Source: Clostridiales bacterium oral taxon 876 str. F0540 (GTDB lineage Bacteria; Bacillota; Clostridia; Clostridiales; Clostridiaceae). Taken from it: a stretch of 25,232 nt of DNA. Under the pieces are notes generated by a model. It saw only the letters and a program-made list of their open reading frames with translations, was not told the DNA's origin and searched no databases. The position numbers and the translations under genes were made by a program. Within the stretch, counting starts at the first letter, position 1, and every line of letters starts with the position of its first letter. Where the stretch lies: positions 1 through 25,232 of the forward strand of contig KE993476.1 of NCBI GenBank assembly GCA_000466585.1. Reading direction: 5' to 3'. Positions 7,454 to 14,494 of the stretch are shown piece by piece.

Positions 7454-8209
7454 CTACTTTGAGTTATTTTCAACCTCATTGAACTTTGTATTCATAATTA
7501 TTATATCAACTCTTCTATTATTAGCTTTTCCTTCCTCAGTATTATTACTGGATCTTGGCCTGAATTCTCCATAACCGGTTGCAGATATCCTCCCAGGTTT
7601 TATCCCTGACTGGGTAATAAGAAGCTGTGCTACGTTACTTGCCCTAATTACAGATAAATCCCAATTTGACTTAAATAAATAAGTGTTTATTGGAACATTA
7701 TCTGTATGCCCTTCAACCCTAATATAACTATCATTAATTAATGGCTGATTTAATATTCTTCCTATCTCAACCAGCTTCTTTACCTGCTCAGTTTTTATAT
7801 CTGCTTTACCACTATCAAAGAAAAGAGAATCTTTAAAGCTCAAAACAAGGCCTCTTTCTTCAACTTTAGTAACTACACTTTCACTTAGCCCACTTTCCTT
7901 TAAATAATTATCTATAATGTCTTTCATCTTTTCTAATTTAGATTCTTCCTCCATATTAACGATATTGGTATCTTGATTCATCCAAGTTTCATCTATTGCT
8001 GTACCGCTATCCTCACCTATAAGGGTGTAGCCCCCGCCACCCATGGCTTTGCCCAACCCTGCTGCTATTTGCTTATACTTTTGTTTATCTAAATTACTGA
8101 AAGAATACATAACAATAAAAAAAATCATTAAAAGAGTTATAAGATCAGAATAAGTAAGAAGCCATCTCTCATGACTTACTTTTTTAACTTCCCTTTTCTT
8201 TTTCATCAT
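7454..8209 (-). CDS. motB: Flagellar stator protein MotB (second copy)
   Basis: A 251-aa inner-membrane stator subunit. After a basic cytoplasmic tail comes one membrane helix (about residues 20-38, 'SDLITLLMIFFIVMYS') with the essential ion-channel Asp22. A linker of about 85 residues follows, then the OmpA-like peptidoglycan-binding domain, with 'FFDSGKADIK', 'VEGHTDN' and 'NRRVDI' motifs. It pairs with MotA to conduct H+ or Na+ and drive the flagellar rotor; the ion cannot be read with confidence. The start ATG overlaps the motA stop by 4 bp (ATGA), so translation is coupled. By eye it is roughly 70% identical to the other MotB at 9126-9884, differing mostly in the tail and linker. No flagellar structural genes lie nearby. 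Confidence 0.94.
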   Translation of the reverse strand: MMKKKREVKKVSHERWLLTYSDLITLLMIFFIVMYSFSNLDKQKYKQIAAGLGKAMGGGGYTLIGEDSGTAIDETWMNQDTNIVNMEEESKLEKMKDIIDNYLKESGLSESVVTKVEERGLVLSFKDSLFFDSGKADIKTEQVKKLVEIGRILNQPLINDSYIRVEGHTDNVPINTYLFKSNWDLSVIRASNVAQLLITQSGIKPGRISATGYGEFRPRSSNNTEEGKANNRRVDIIIMNTKFNEVENNSK

Positions 8210-8997
8210 GCTTCCACCTTCTTACTCAACTCATGCAATCTTAAAAGTTCTTCTTTGTTTAAAAATCCTTTAAGTTTTTCCGTTATTGTATTAGGGTTTA
8301 CACCTTCTTGAATATATAGAATAGCCTCTATTATTAAACTTTTTTCACTAGCTTCCACCTTGTCCAAGTTTTTAAGTTTTTCACTTAAAGGGAGCCATAA
8401 AAGATTAGCACTTCCAACGCCATATAAAGTAGCTATAAATGCTGTTGCTATACTTACTCCTAATTGGTCCGGACTGTTATTTCCTAATCCCCCTAAAACA
8501 TGAACAAGGCCGGTAACTGTCCCTATTATTCCCATTGTAGGCGCATACCCACCTGCCGCTTCAAATATAGCGGCACCCTCCTGATGTCTTTCTGATGTCA
8601 TTTCAGCTTCCAATTCTAAGATACTTCTCACTGCTTGAGGTTCTATCCCATCTACGACCATTTGAAGTCCTTTTTTCATGAATGGATCTATTTTAGCTTC
8701 TGCTATCTCACCCTCTATGCTTAAAATTCCACTCTTTCTTGTTTTATAGGCTAACTCTCTAAAAAAGACAATCAACTCCGGCAAATCAGACTTCTTCGAT
8801 AAAAAAGCTACTCTAATAATTTTTCCGGTTTTTTTTAAGGTATCAATTGGAAAGGAAAGCATTGTAGCCGATATAGTACCTCCAAAAACCATTATAGCTG
8901 CAGTATATTTAAATAAGGCTGTAACATGTCCTCCATCTAGCACAAAGGACACAGCTAAGCTGGCTAATCCAAGCACTATTGCTATTATTCCTAACAA
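8206..8997 (-). CDS. motA: Flagellar stator protein MotA (second copy, TTG start)
   Basis: A 263-aa MotA/TolQ/ExbB-type channel protein with four membrane segments: two N-terminal (about 3-22 and 30-50) and two around residues 145-205 ('GGYAPTMGIIGTVTGLVHVLGG' and 'SIATAFIATLYGVGSANLLWLP'). Conserved Pro residues in these segments couple ion flow to torque. An in-frame ATG at 9006 would give three extra residues, but its only Shine-Dalgarno (AAAGGGAG) abuts it with no spacer. From the TTG at 8997 the spacing is 9 nt, and the protein then aligns in register with the other MotA ('GIIAIVLG' at the same place). I therefore prefer TTG. It is followed by motB with 4-bp overlap. Confidence 0.93.
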   Translation of the reverse strand: MLGIIAIVLGLASLAVSFVLDGGHVTALFKYTAAIMVFGGTISATMLSFPIDTLKKTGKIIRVAFLSKKSDLPELIVFFRELAYKTRKSGILSIEGEIAEAKIDPFMKKGLQMVVDGIEPQAVRSILELEAEMTSERHQEGAAIFEAAGGYAPTMGIIGTVTGLVHVLGGLGNNSPDQLGVSIATAFIATLYGVGSANLLWLPLSEKLKNLDKVEASEKSLIIEAILYIQEGVNPNTITEKLKGFLNKEELLRLHELSKKVEA

Positions 8998-9046
8998 ACA
9001 ACTCATCTCCCTTTATATAACAAGCCTCAGTTATATCTTGCAGTTT

Positions 9047-9075
9047 ATTATATGTATAAGTAGGACAAGTGTTAA
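9047..9075 (-). promoter_or_regulatory. Sigma-A promoter of the second motAB operon
   Basis: On the minus strand: TTAACA, exactly 17 nt, TATAAT, about 50 bp before the motA start. It begins at the end of the T-run of the preceding terminator, so the downstream stator pair appears to have its own housekeeping-type promoter. Confidence 0.7.
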
Positions 9076-9116
9076 TAAAAAAAGACATACATGCCGCATT
9101 ATACAGCACATATGCC
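9076..9116 (-). terminator. Intrinsic terminator between the two motAB operons
   Basis: On the minus strand an 11-bp stem GGCATATGTGC / GCATGTATGTC (with G-U pairs) and 11-nt loop is followed by eight T. It lies 10 bp after the upstream motB stop codon. Confidence 0.75.
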
Positions 9117-9125
9117 TTTAGGTAG

Positions 9126-9884
9126 TTATTTTTTATTGTTTTCTACTTCATTAAACTTTGTATTCATGATGAGTATATCTACTCTTCTGTTTGTAGCACG
9201 TCCAGTTTCAGTATTATTATCAGCTTTAGGTCTAAATTCTCCATAACCGGCAGCAGATACTCTATCAGGCTTTATACCAGACTGATTAATCAAAAGTTGG
9301 GACACATTGCTTGCTCTAATAACAGATAAATCCCAATTAGATTTATATAGGTAAGTACTTATAGGAACGTTATCTGTATGTCCTTCAACTCTTATATAGC
9401 TGTCACTTATTATTGGTTGATTTAGCATCTTGCCTATTTCTACAAGCTTCTTAGCTTGTTCGGGTTTTATATCTGCTTTCCCGCTATCAAAAAATAGAGA
9501 ATCCTTAAAGCTTAAAACAAGTCCTCTTGTCTCTATAGTAGTAACTACACTATCACTAAGACCGCTTTCTTTTAAATATTTATCTACAGCTTGCTTTACT
9601 TGTTCCAGCCTCTGCTCCTCAGGCATATCCACTACATTTGTATTAGTAGGAGAAGTGTCTTCATTTATCGGAGTTCCGCTGTCCTTGCCTATAATAGTTG
9701 CGCCACCACCCCCCATAGCTGAACTAAGTCCCGCAGCAACTTGTTTATATTTTTCTTTATCAATATTACTCATGGAGTACATAACGATAAAGAATATCAT
9801 AAGAAGCGTTATTAGATCAGAATATGTAAGAAGCCATCGTTCATGATTCTCATGTGATTCATCATGCTTCTTTTTCCTGCTCAT
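9126..9884 (-). CDS. motB: Flagellar stator protein MotB (first copy)
   Basis: A 252-aa stator protein with the same architecture as the copy at 7454: His/Lys/Glu-rich cytoplasmic tail (1-16), one membrane helix with channel Asp23 in 'TYSDLITLL', a Gly-rich 'AMGGGG' plug-proximal stretch, a variable linker, and an OmpA-like peptidoglycan-binding domain with 'FFDSGKADIK', 'VEGHTDNVP' and 'NRRVDI'. The ATG overlaps the end of motA by 4 bp. The C-terminal 'NTKFNEVENN' is shared almost exactly with the second copy, pointing to a lineage-specific tandem duplication. Linker residues (about 65-95) are the most divergent part. Confidence 0.95.
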   Translation of the reverse strand: MSRKKKHDESHENHERWLLTYSDLITLLMIFFIVMYSMSNIDKEKYKQVAAGLSSAMGGGGATIIGKDSGTPINEDTSPTNTNVVDMPEEQRLEQVKQAVDKYLKESGLSDSVVTTIETRGLVLSFKDSLFFDSGKADIKPEQAKKLVEIGKMLNQPIISDSYIRVEGHTDNVPISTYLYKSNWDLSVIRASNVSQLLINQSGIKPDRVSAAGYGEFRPKADNNTETGRATNRRVDILIMNTKFNEVENNKK

Positions 9885-10675
9885 GCTTCCACCTTCTTGT
9901 CTAGCTCTTCAAACTTAAGTAATTCTTGTTTATTTAAGAAACCTTTAAGTTTCTCTGCTAAAGTATTAGGGTTAACACCTTCTTGTATAAATAAGATAGC
10001 TTCAATAACAAGATTCTTTTCAGTTTGCTCTTGTTTATCAATATTTTTTAATCTAGCCCCTATAGGTAGATATAATAGGTTAGCTGTTCCAACACCATAA
10101 AGTGTAGCTATAAAAGCTGTAGCTATACTCTCACCTAATTGATCCGGACTGCTGCTAGCTAGTCCACCTAAAACGTGAACCAACCCCATAACAGTACCTA
10201 TAATTCCCATTGTTGGAGCAAAACCTCCTGCTGAATCAAACATAGCAGCTCCAGCCTTATGTCTTTCAGAAGTCATATCTGCCTCTAATTCTAAAATTTC
10301 TCTAACAGATTGAGGTTCCACACCATCTACAATCATTTGAAGTCCCTTTCTAATAAAAGGATCAAGCTTGTCATCTGCAGAAATTTCACCTTCAAGACTT
10401 AATAGTCCGTTCTTTCTTGTTTTAAATGCCAAGTCCTTAAAATATAAAATCAACTGGGGCAAATCTCTATCCTTAGCTGTAAAAGCAACTTTTATAACCT
10501 TTCCAATTTTTTTAACTGTTCCAATTGGAAAAGATAGCACAACTGCAGCAATAGTTCCACCAAAAACTATTATAGCCGCCGTAGGCTTTAAAAGTGCCAT
10601 TAAGTGACCGCCCTCCAACATAAAGGCTAATATCAAACTTGCAAACCCAAGCACAATAGCTATAATCCCCGACAT
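9881..10675 (-). CDS. motA: Flagellar stator protein MotA (first copy)
   Basis: A 264-aa MotA with four membrane segments and a cytoplasmic loop of about 90 residues carrying the charged patch that contacts FliG ('SERHKAGAAMFDSAGG' region). 'APTMGIIGTVMGLVHVLGGL' and 'IATAFIATLYGVGTANLLYLP' form the conserved third and fourth helices. AAAGGAGG lies 7 nt before the ATG, a far stronger ribosome site than that of the second copy. It is translationally coupled to motB by a 4-bp overlap. A sigma-D-like promoter lies 60-85 bp upstream, which fits late flagellar gene control. Confidence 0.95.
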   Translation of the reverse strand: MSGIIAIVLGFASLILAFMLEGGHLMALLKPTAAIIVFGGTIAAVVLSFPIGTVKKIGKVIKVAFTAKDRDLPQLILYFKDLAFKTRKNGLLSLEGEISADDKLDPFIRKGLQMIVDGVEPQSVREILELEADMTSERHKAGAAMFDSAGGFAPTMGIIGTVMGLVHVLGGLASSSPDQLGESIATAFIATLYGVGTANLLYLPIGARLKNIDKQEQTEKNLVIEAILFIQEGVNPNTLAEKLKGFLNKQELLKFEELDKKVEA

Positions 10676-10731
10676 TTTTATCCTCCTTTGTAATCCTCAT
10701 TGTCTTCCTTCGTAATCTACTCATATCTATA

Positions 10732-10759
10732 ATAATCGTATACAGAGCGAAATTCTTTA
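10732..10759 (-). promoter_or_regulatory. Candidate sigma-D (FliA-type) promoter of the first motAB operon
   Basis: On the minus strand: TAAAGAATT..., 16 nt after TAAA, then ACGATTAT. The family consensus is TAAA-N15-CCGATAT, so the CGAT core is kept with imperfect flanks and spacing. The position, about 60 bp upstream of motA, is suitable. Confidence 0.4.
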
Positions 10760-10972
10760 GTCCATAAATATTTTAGCAAATAATTAATATTATGTATATA
10801 AACACAATATTTTCATAAAATTATATATTTTAGTTACATTTTCAAATAATATTTGTAACAATGAAGCTAATTACTCACAAATGATTAAATTTTTTTAAAG
10901 AAATTGTCACAAAAGTTGAACTATTTTGTATTTTATGGCATTATATATATAAAGAGGTTTTTTAAATATATA

Positions 10973-10986
10973 TGTAAACGATAACA
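10973..10986. promoter_or_regulatory. Consensus cre (CcpA-binding) site
   Basis: TGTAAACGATAACA matches the cre consensus TGWNANCGNTNWCA at every defined position. It lies 69 bp upstream of the start at 11055 and downstream of a possible promoter (TTGAAC near 10915, with a TATA-rich -10 near 10940), which is the arrangement for CcpA roadblock repression. The rest of 10760-11054 is AT-rich with no gene seen. Confidence 0.65.
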
Positions 10987-11054
10987 CTTATTATTTTATG
11001 GGGTAATTTTATTAAAAGCATTAGCAAATCAAATAAAATTAGGGGGGTATCAAT

Positions 11055-11714
11055 ATGGTCTACTTATTACATGGATATATTGATGTTTTTAATCACGAGA
11101 TACGTAGTGACAAGTCAAAGAAATTAAAACTGGTGACTAAAGCTAATGATATTATTTTCGGGCAAAACGGGACATATAACTATAACTCAAAAGTTTTTGT
11201 AGATAAAATTATTGAGAAAGTTCTAAATGATTACAGCGATCAAAATTTAGGGTATGATAAAATACAGCTTCGAAAAAGCTTTCTTAAATTCTCACCCAAA
11301 AATAAACCTCATTACGGTGAAAATTATAATGAACATTCCTTAATTTTCAGAGTTAATGCTCTTGAGGATGTAGCTCACATCACTTTTGAAGAGTTTGATA
11401 TTATTGCAGTCTTCAAGAATGAGCTTAGCTGTGTAAGAAGAGATTATATTCTAAACAAAAAAGCAACTTTTGAAGAAAATCATGTTAGTCTGATAACTCT
11501 CCCTCAGCACTGTATACAATTATCTGTTAGTAAATGTAAAAATTATAAAATGTTTAAAGAGAATATATTAAAAGCTATATATAATGATATTTCATCCTTA
11601 ATGGTAGATGAATTGAAAAAAATTAATCTCTCTAAATGGAATATAGCTTTAAACGAAACAGATTTGGATATAGAAAAAATAGTTAATGATAACTTTAAAA
11701 TACTAATTGCATAG
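11055..11714 (+). CDS. Protein of unknown function, possibly catabolite-repressed
   Basis: A 219-aa soluble protein I do not recognise. It has no signal peptide, membrane helix or familiar motif. It is rich in Lys, Asn, Asp and Ile. Cysteines are at about 137, 163 and 170 ('SCVRRDY', 'HCIQL', 'KCKNY') with no pairing pattern. The N-terminal 'MVYLLHGYIDVFNHEIRS' looks beta/alpha-like. It is a real gene by its AGGGGGG ribosome site 8 nt before the ATG, an intrinsic terminator right after it, and a consensus cre site upstream. The neighbour glcT is on the same strand but after the terminator, so this gene is monocistronic. The context suggests control by sugar supply; no function can be stated. 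Confidence 0.8.
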   Translation: MVYLLHGYIDVFNHEIRSDKSKKLKLVTKANDIIFGQNGTYNYNSKVFVDKIIEKVLNDYSDQNLGYDKIQLRKSFLKFSPKNKPHYGENYNEHSLIFRVNALEDVAHITFEEFDIIAVFKNELSCVRRDYILNKKATFEENHVSLITLPQHCIQLSVSKCKNYKMFKENILKAIYNDISSLMVDELKKINLSKWNIALNETDLDIEKIVNDNFKILIA

Positions 11715-11723
11715 AAAATTCAA

Positions 11724-11750
11724 GGTATGCTTACAGGCATGCCTTTTTTA
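11724..11750 (+). terminator. Intrinsic terminator after the 219-aa gene
   Basis: Stem GGTATGC / GCATGCC (one G-U) with a 6-nt loop, followed by seven T. 10 bp after the stop codon. Confidence 0.85.
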
Positions 11751-11873
11751 TATAATGAAAACTTTTGATAACAAATCATACATTTTTTACAATTTTTATT
11801 GTATAATACTATATAAGCAAATATAACTTCATAAAGTGTATTTTATTTAATATGAGAATAGAGTGGTGATAAC

Positions 11874-12713
11874 TTGCAGGATAACAGCTATATTGTACAA
11901 AAGGTTTTTAATAATAATATCATTTTGGTAATTGATAATAATGTTGAAAAAATATTATTTGAAAAAGGCATTGGCTTTGGTAAACGTACTGGCGATAGAA
12001 TTTCTCCGGATAAAAGCATCGAAAAGACATTTATTATTCAAGACCCCCAAAATAAAAATAAATTTGCCCAATTGATTAACACAGTAGATGAAAATATCAT
12101 AGCCATATGTGAAGAAATTATATCTATGATTAGTGAGGAATTTACTGAAGAACTTGATGAGAGTATACATATATCTTTAACAGATCATATTTTCTTTACA
12201 TTAAAGAGACTTAAGGAAAACAATGAAATAGTAAATCCTTTTTTAGTTGAAACAGAAGTTTTGTTTAAGAAAGAATATGAAATTGCAAAAAAAGCTGTAG
12301 CACTTTTAGAAAGACGCACCGGTATATCTATTCCAGATGGAGAAATCGGTTTTATTACACTACATATACATTCTGCCAGAAATAAGGGTACCCTATCAAA
12401 CACAATAAAATATGCTTTTCTTGCGAATACTATAACAGAATTTGTTGAAGACAACTTAAACATTGAGCTTGATAGAGATTCTTTAGATTACGCTAGGTTT
12501 ATTATTCATTTGAGGTTTGCTGTTGAGAGAATCCTAAAAAACTCACCAATAAAAAATGAACTGCTGAGTGCAATAAAAAGAAAGTATAAAGCCTCCTACA
12601 AATTAGCAGAAAAAATAGGAAGCATAATAGAAGAGAGCCTCGAAGTAAAGGTTGTTCCTGATGAGATTGGTTATATAGCAATTCACCTTCAAAAATTAAC
12701 AGAAAGTAAATAA
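11874..12713 (+). CDS. glcT: PTS-controlled transcriptional antiterminator, BglG/GlcT family
   Basis: A 279-aa RNA-binding antiterminator. The co-antiterminator (CAT) domain spans about residues 5-60, with 'VQKVFNNNIILV' and 'EKGIGFGKRTGD', the latter typical of GlcT/LicT. PRD1 (about 70-170) shows His99, His105 and 'TLHIHSA' with His164/166. PRD2 (about 180-279) shows His212 and His271; these His residues are the phosphorylation candidates. When the sugar PTS is idle, EIIB phosphorylates a PRD and inactivates the protein. When glucose is transported it binds the RAT RNA and blocks termination. A matching GlcT-type RAT sits in front of crr, the convergent neighbour. The start is TTG at 11874, with GGTGAT upstream. 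GlcT is preferred over LicT because of the RAT sequence; no EIIBC gene is in the window. Confidence 0.9.
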   Translation: MQDNSYIVQKVFNNNIILVIDNNVEKILFEKGIGFGKRTGDRISPDKSIEKTFIIQDPQNKNKFAQLINTVDENIIAICEEIISMISEEFTEELDESIHISLTDHIFFTLKRLKENNEIVNPFLVETEVLFKKEYEIAKKAVALLERRTGISIPDGEIGFITLHIHSARNKGTLSNTIKYAFLANTITEFVEDNLNIELDRDSLDYARFIIHLRFAVERILKNSPIKNELLSAIKRKYKASYKLAEKIGSIIEESLEVKVVPDEIGYIAIHLQKLTESK

Positions 12714-12755
12714 AAAGTATATATGAATTAGTAACTACTAATTTATATATACTTT
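12714..12755. terminator. Bidirectional terminator between glcT and crr
   Basis: A long near-perfect dyad: AAAGTATATATGAATTAGTA pairs with the following TACTAATTTATATATACTTT region. T runs on both sides serve both convergent genes. Confidence 0.85.
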
Positions 12756-12763
12756 ATTTTTAT

Positions 12764-13243
12764 CTATTTTGCTTTATAAGTTAAAACCTCATCCTGTCCT
12801 GCTTTAACCTGCGCTCCAATATTCATTTCTAATTCTTTAAAACCATCTGGATTAGTTATCAATACCGGAGTTAAAAGTGAATATCCTTTTGACATTATTT
12901 CATCTCTGTTTATCCTAATGATAACATCTCCTGCTTTAACATCCTGGCCTTCTTGAGCTATTCTTTCAAAACCTGCCCCTTCTAGAGCAACTGTGTCTAA
13001 TCCTATGTGAACCAATATTTCTGCACCATTACTTAAAGTTATTCCAAAAGCATGATTTGTTTTAAATATCATACTTAGTTTTCCGTCTGCCGGAGCAACT
13101 ATTGTATCTCCTGTTGTTTCAATTGCAACTCCATCACCAGCCATTTTCTGTGCAAATACCTGATCCGGAACCTCTGAAAGATCAATTACCTTTCCATCAA
13201 CTGGTGCTATCAACCTAAAACTCTTTTTAAAAAAACCAAACAT
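12764..13243 (-). CDS. crr: PTS glucose-type EIIA component (free-standing)
   Basis: A 159-aa single-domain EIIA of the glucose family, cytoplasmic. His79 in 'EILVHIGLDTV' is the phosphorylated histidine and His64 in 'TNHAFGI' is its partner (His90 and His75 in E. coli). The N-terminal 'APVDGKVIDLSEVPDQVFA' and 'GDTIVAPADGKL' are standard. It takes phosphate from HPr and passes it to an EIIB of the glucose, N-acetylglucosamine or glucoside type; no such EIICB is within the window. In Firmicutes this domain is often fused to EIICB, so a separate gene with its own antitermination leader is of note. AGGAGGAAAC lies just before the ATG. It is monocistronic. Confidence 0.94.
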   Translation of the reverse strand: MFGFFKKSFRLIAPVDGKVIDLSEVPDQVFAQKMAGDGVAIETTGDTIVAPADGKLSMIFKTNHAFGITLSNGAEILVHIGLDTVALEGAGFERIAQEGQDVKAGDVIIRINRDEIMSKGYSLLTPVLITNPDGFKELEMNIGAQVKAGQDEVLTYKAK

Positions 13244-13298
13244 TTTGTTTCCTCCTTCATAGACCTATATTCTCTATTATTAATTTGTAATATACAAC

Positions 13299-13327
13299 AA
13301 AAAAAGCATGAGCTATAAAACTCATGC
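13299..13327 (-). terminator. Leader (attenuator) terminator of crr
   Basis: Minus strand: GCATGAG, 8-nt loop, CTCATGC, then seven T. It stands between the promoter and crr, and its 5' arm is part of the RAT element. Confidence 0.9.
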
Positions 13328-13350
13328 CTGATTTAACAGTAACACGTTAC
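13321..13350 (-). promoter_or_regulatory. Ribonucleic antiterminator (RAT) of GlcT type
   Basis: Minus strand reads TAACGTGTTACTG, then TTAAATCAGGCATGAG. From memory the B. subtilis ptsG RAT has the same landmarks, ACGTGTTACTG and CAGGCATGAG around a short variable loop. The 3' end is shared with the 5' arm of the downstream terminator, so RAT folding, stabilised by GlcT, excludes the terminator. Confidence 0.88.
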
Positions 13351-13356
13351 TTAAAT

Positions 13357-13385
13357 ATTATAAAACCTTATAAGTTAGATGTCAA
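13357..13385 (-). promoter_or_regulatory. Consensus sigma-A promoter of crr
   Basis: Minus strand: TTGACA, 17 nt, TATAAT, both hexamers perfect. The predicted start (about 13350) places the RAT at the very 5' end of the transcript. Confidence 0.85.
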
Positions 13386-13436
13386 CATTATAAAGAACTC
13401 TAAATATACTAAAATCTTCTGATATATATTTTTTTA

Positions 13437-13465
13437 TTGACACTAAAAACAAAAAGCTATAAAAT
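13437..13465 (+). promoter_or_regulatory. Sigma-A promoter of the TIM-barrel gene
   Basis: TTGACA, 17 nt, TAAAAT, about 60 bp upstream of the start at 13526. It is divergent from the crr promoter with about 50 bp between the -35 boxes. Confidence 0.65.
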
Positions 13466-13525
13466 TCTGTAAAAGAATGTATTAATTTACTTAAACTTTA
13501 TAATAGAAAGGAATGATATTCTTAT

Positions 13526-14446
13526 ATGCCAAAAAGACTGCTTGATTGTAATAGTTCAGACATTGATATTATGAATAAAAAAGAAATTTTGGAGTCTATA
13601 GCTGCCAGTGAAGGCAGAGTAATGGTTACTGAGATTATAGGAGCTTTTCAGCCAATGCTTTTTAACATAAGCAACGCTGAATTAGCCTGTTCATTTGGTT
13701 CTGATATACTTTTATTAAATTTTTTCGATGTATATAATCCAGTATTTAACGGAATACCTCAGGTTGAAAAAGAAAATATAGTTAGAGAAATAAGAAGGCT
13801 AACAGGAAGAATAATTGGAATAAACTTAGAACCGGTGGATTCTTCATCCCAAACTATAGGTGAAATCAAAGATATTTCAAATGGACGAAAGGCTACTGTT
13901 GAAACTGCTAAAAAAGCCTATGAAATGGGAGTAAATATGATACTTCTTACCGACAATCCAGGTACTGGAGTTTCAAATAAAGAAATAATAGGCACACTTA
14001 AAGACATAAATACAAGCTTAGGTGATAAGCTTATACTTGCTGCCGGAAAAATGCATGCCGCAGGATCAATGCATGAAGCCGGAGAAAATATTATTACAAA
14101 AAATGATATTATTGATTTTATAGCTGCAGGAGCTGATATTATCCTCCTCCCTGCCCCTGGAACCGTACCTGGAATAACTGTTGAATATGTAAAGGAGCTT
14201 GTTTCTTTTATACATAGTCAAGGAAAACTTGCTCTTACTGCTATAGGCACCTCACAAGAAGGAGCAGACAGTCATACTATAAAACAAATTGCTCTTATGT
14301 GTAAGATGACAGGTACAGATCTTCATCATATCGGAGATGCTGGATATGTAGGAATTGCAATTCCCGAAAATATCATGGATTATAGTATTGCTATCAAAGG
14401 AAAGAGGCACACTTATACTCGAATGGCCCGATCAGTTAATAGGTAA
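13526..14446 (+). CDS. TIM-barrel protein resembling the DUF7916 / 'PEP phosphonomutase-like' family
   Basis: A 306-aa cytosolic protein whose repeating beta-alpha pattern ('MILLTDNPGTGVS', 'DFIAAGADIILLPAPGTVPGI', 'KLALTAIGTSQEGAD') suggests a TIM barrel. The N-terminal 'KRLLDCNSSDI...MNKKEILESIAASEGR' and C-terminal 'GDAGYVGIAIPENIMDYSIAIKGKRH' resemble a conserved family often annotated as haloacid dehalogenase-like hydrolase or PEP phosphonomutase and, as I recall, now DUF7916, often found near PTS genes. The actual reaction is unknown to me. The ribosome site (AAAGGA) is 13 nt from the ATG, longer than usual, but no better in-frame start is present upstream and the family begins here. 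It has its own promoter and a shared terminator with the convergent DUF4867 gene. Confidence 0.75.
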   Translation: MPKRLLDCNSSDIDIMNKKEILESIAASEGRVMVTEIIGAFQPMLFNISNAELACSFGSDILLLNFFDVYNPVFNGIPQVEKENIVREIRRLTGRIIGINLEPVDSSSQTIGEIKDISNGRKATVETAKKAYEMGVNMILLTDNPGTGVSNKEIIGTLKDINTSLGDKLILAAGKMHAAGSMHEAGENIITKNDIIDFIAAGADIILLPAPGTVPGITVEYVKELVSFIHSQGKLALTAIGTSQEGADSHTIKQIALMCKMTGTDLHHIGDAGYVGIAIPENIMDYSIAIKGKRHTYTRMARSVNR

Positions 14447-14448
14447 GA

Positions 14449-14488
14449 AAAATGAGAAGTGAACATTATAAGTTCATTTCTCATTTTT
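14449..14488. terminator. Bidirectional terminator between convergent genes 13526 and 14495
   Basis: A 16-bp stem (AAATGAGAAGTGAAC against GTTCATTTCTCATTT, one G-U) with a 7-nt loop, A-run on one side and T-run on the other. Confidence 0.88.
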
Positions 14489-14494
14489 TATAAA

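Noticed and set aside
8909..9109. Minus-strand 66-codon frame overlapping the start of the second motA
   Set aside because: It crosses the terminator and promoter between the stator operons and overlaps motA in another frame; no ribosome site.
9430..9846. Plus-strand 138-codon reading frame
   Set aside because: It is antisense to motB and mirrors its codon pattern; no ribosome site and a Ser/Leu-rich low-information product.
7454..10675. MotA/MotB pairs as ExbB/ExbD or TolQ/TolR type proteins
   Set aside because: MotB copies have the OmpA-like peptidoglycan-binding domain and are 250 aa; ExbD/TolR are about 140 aa and lack it.
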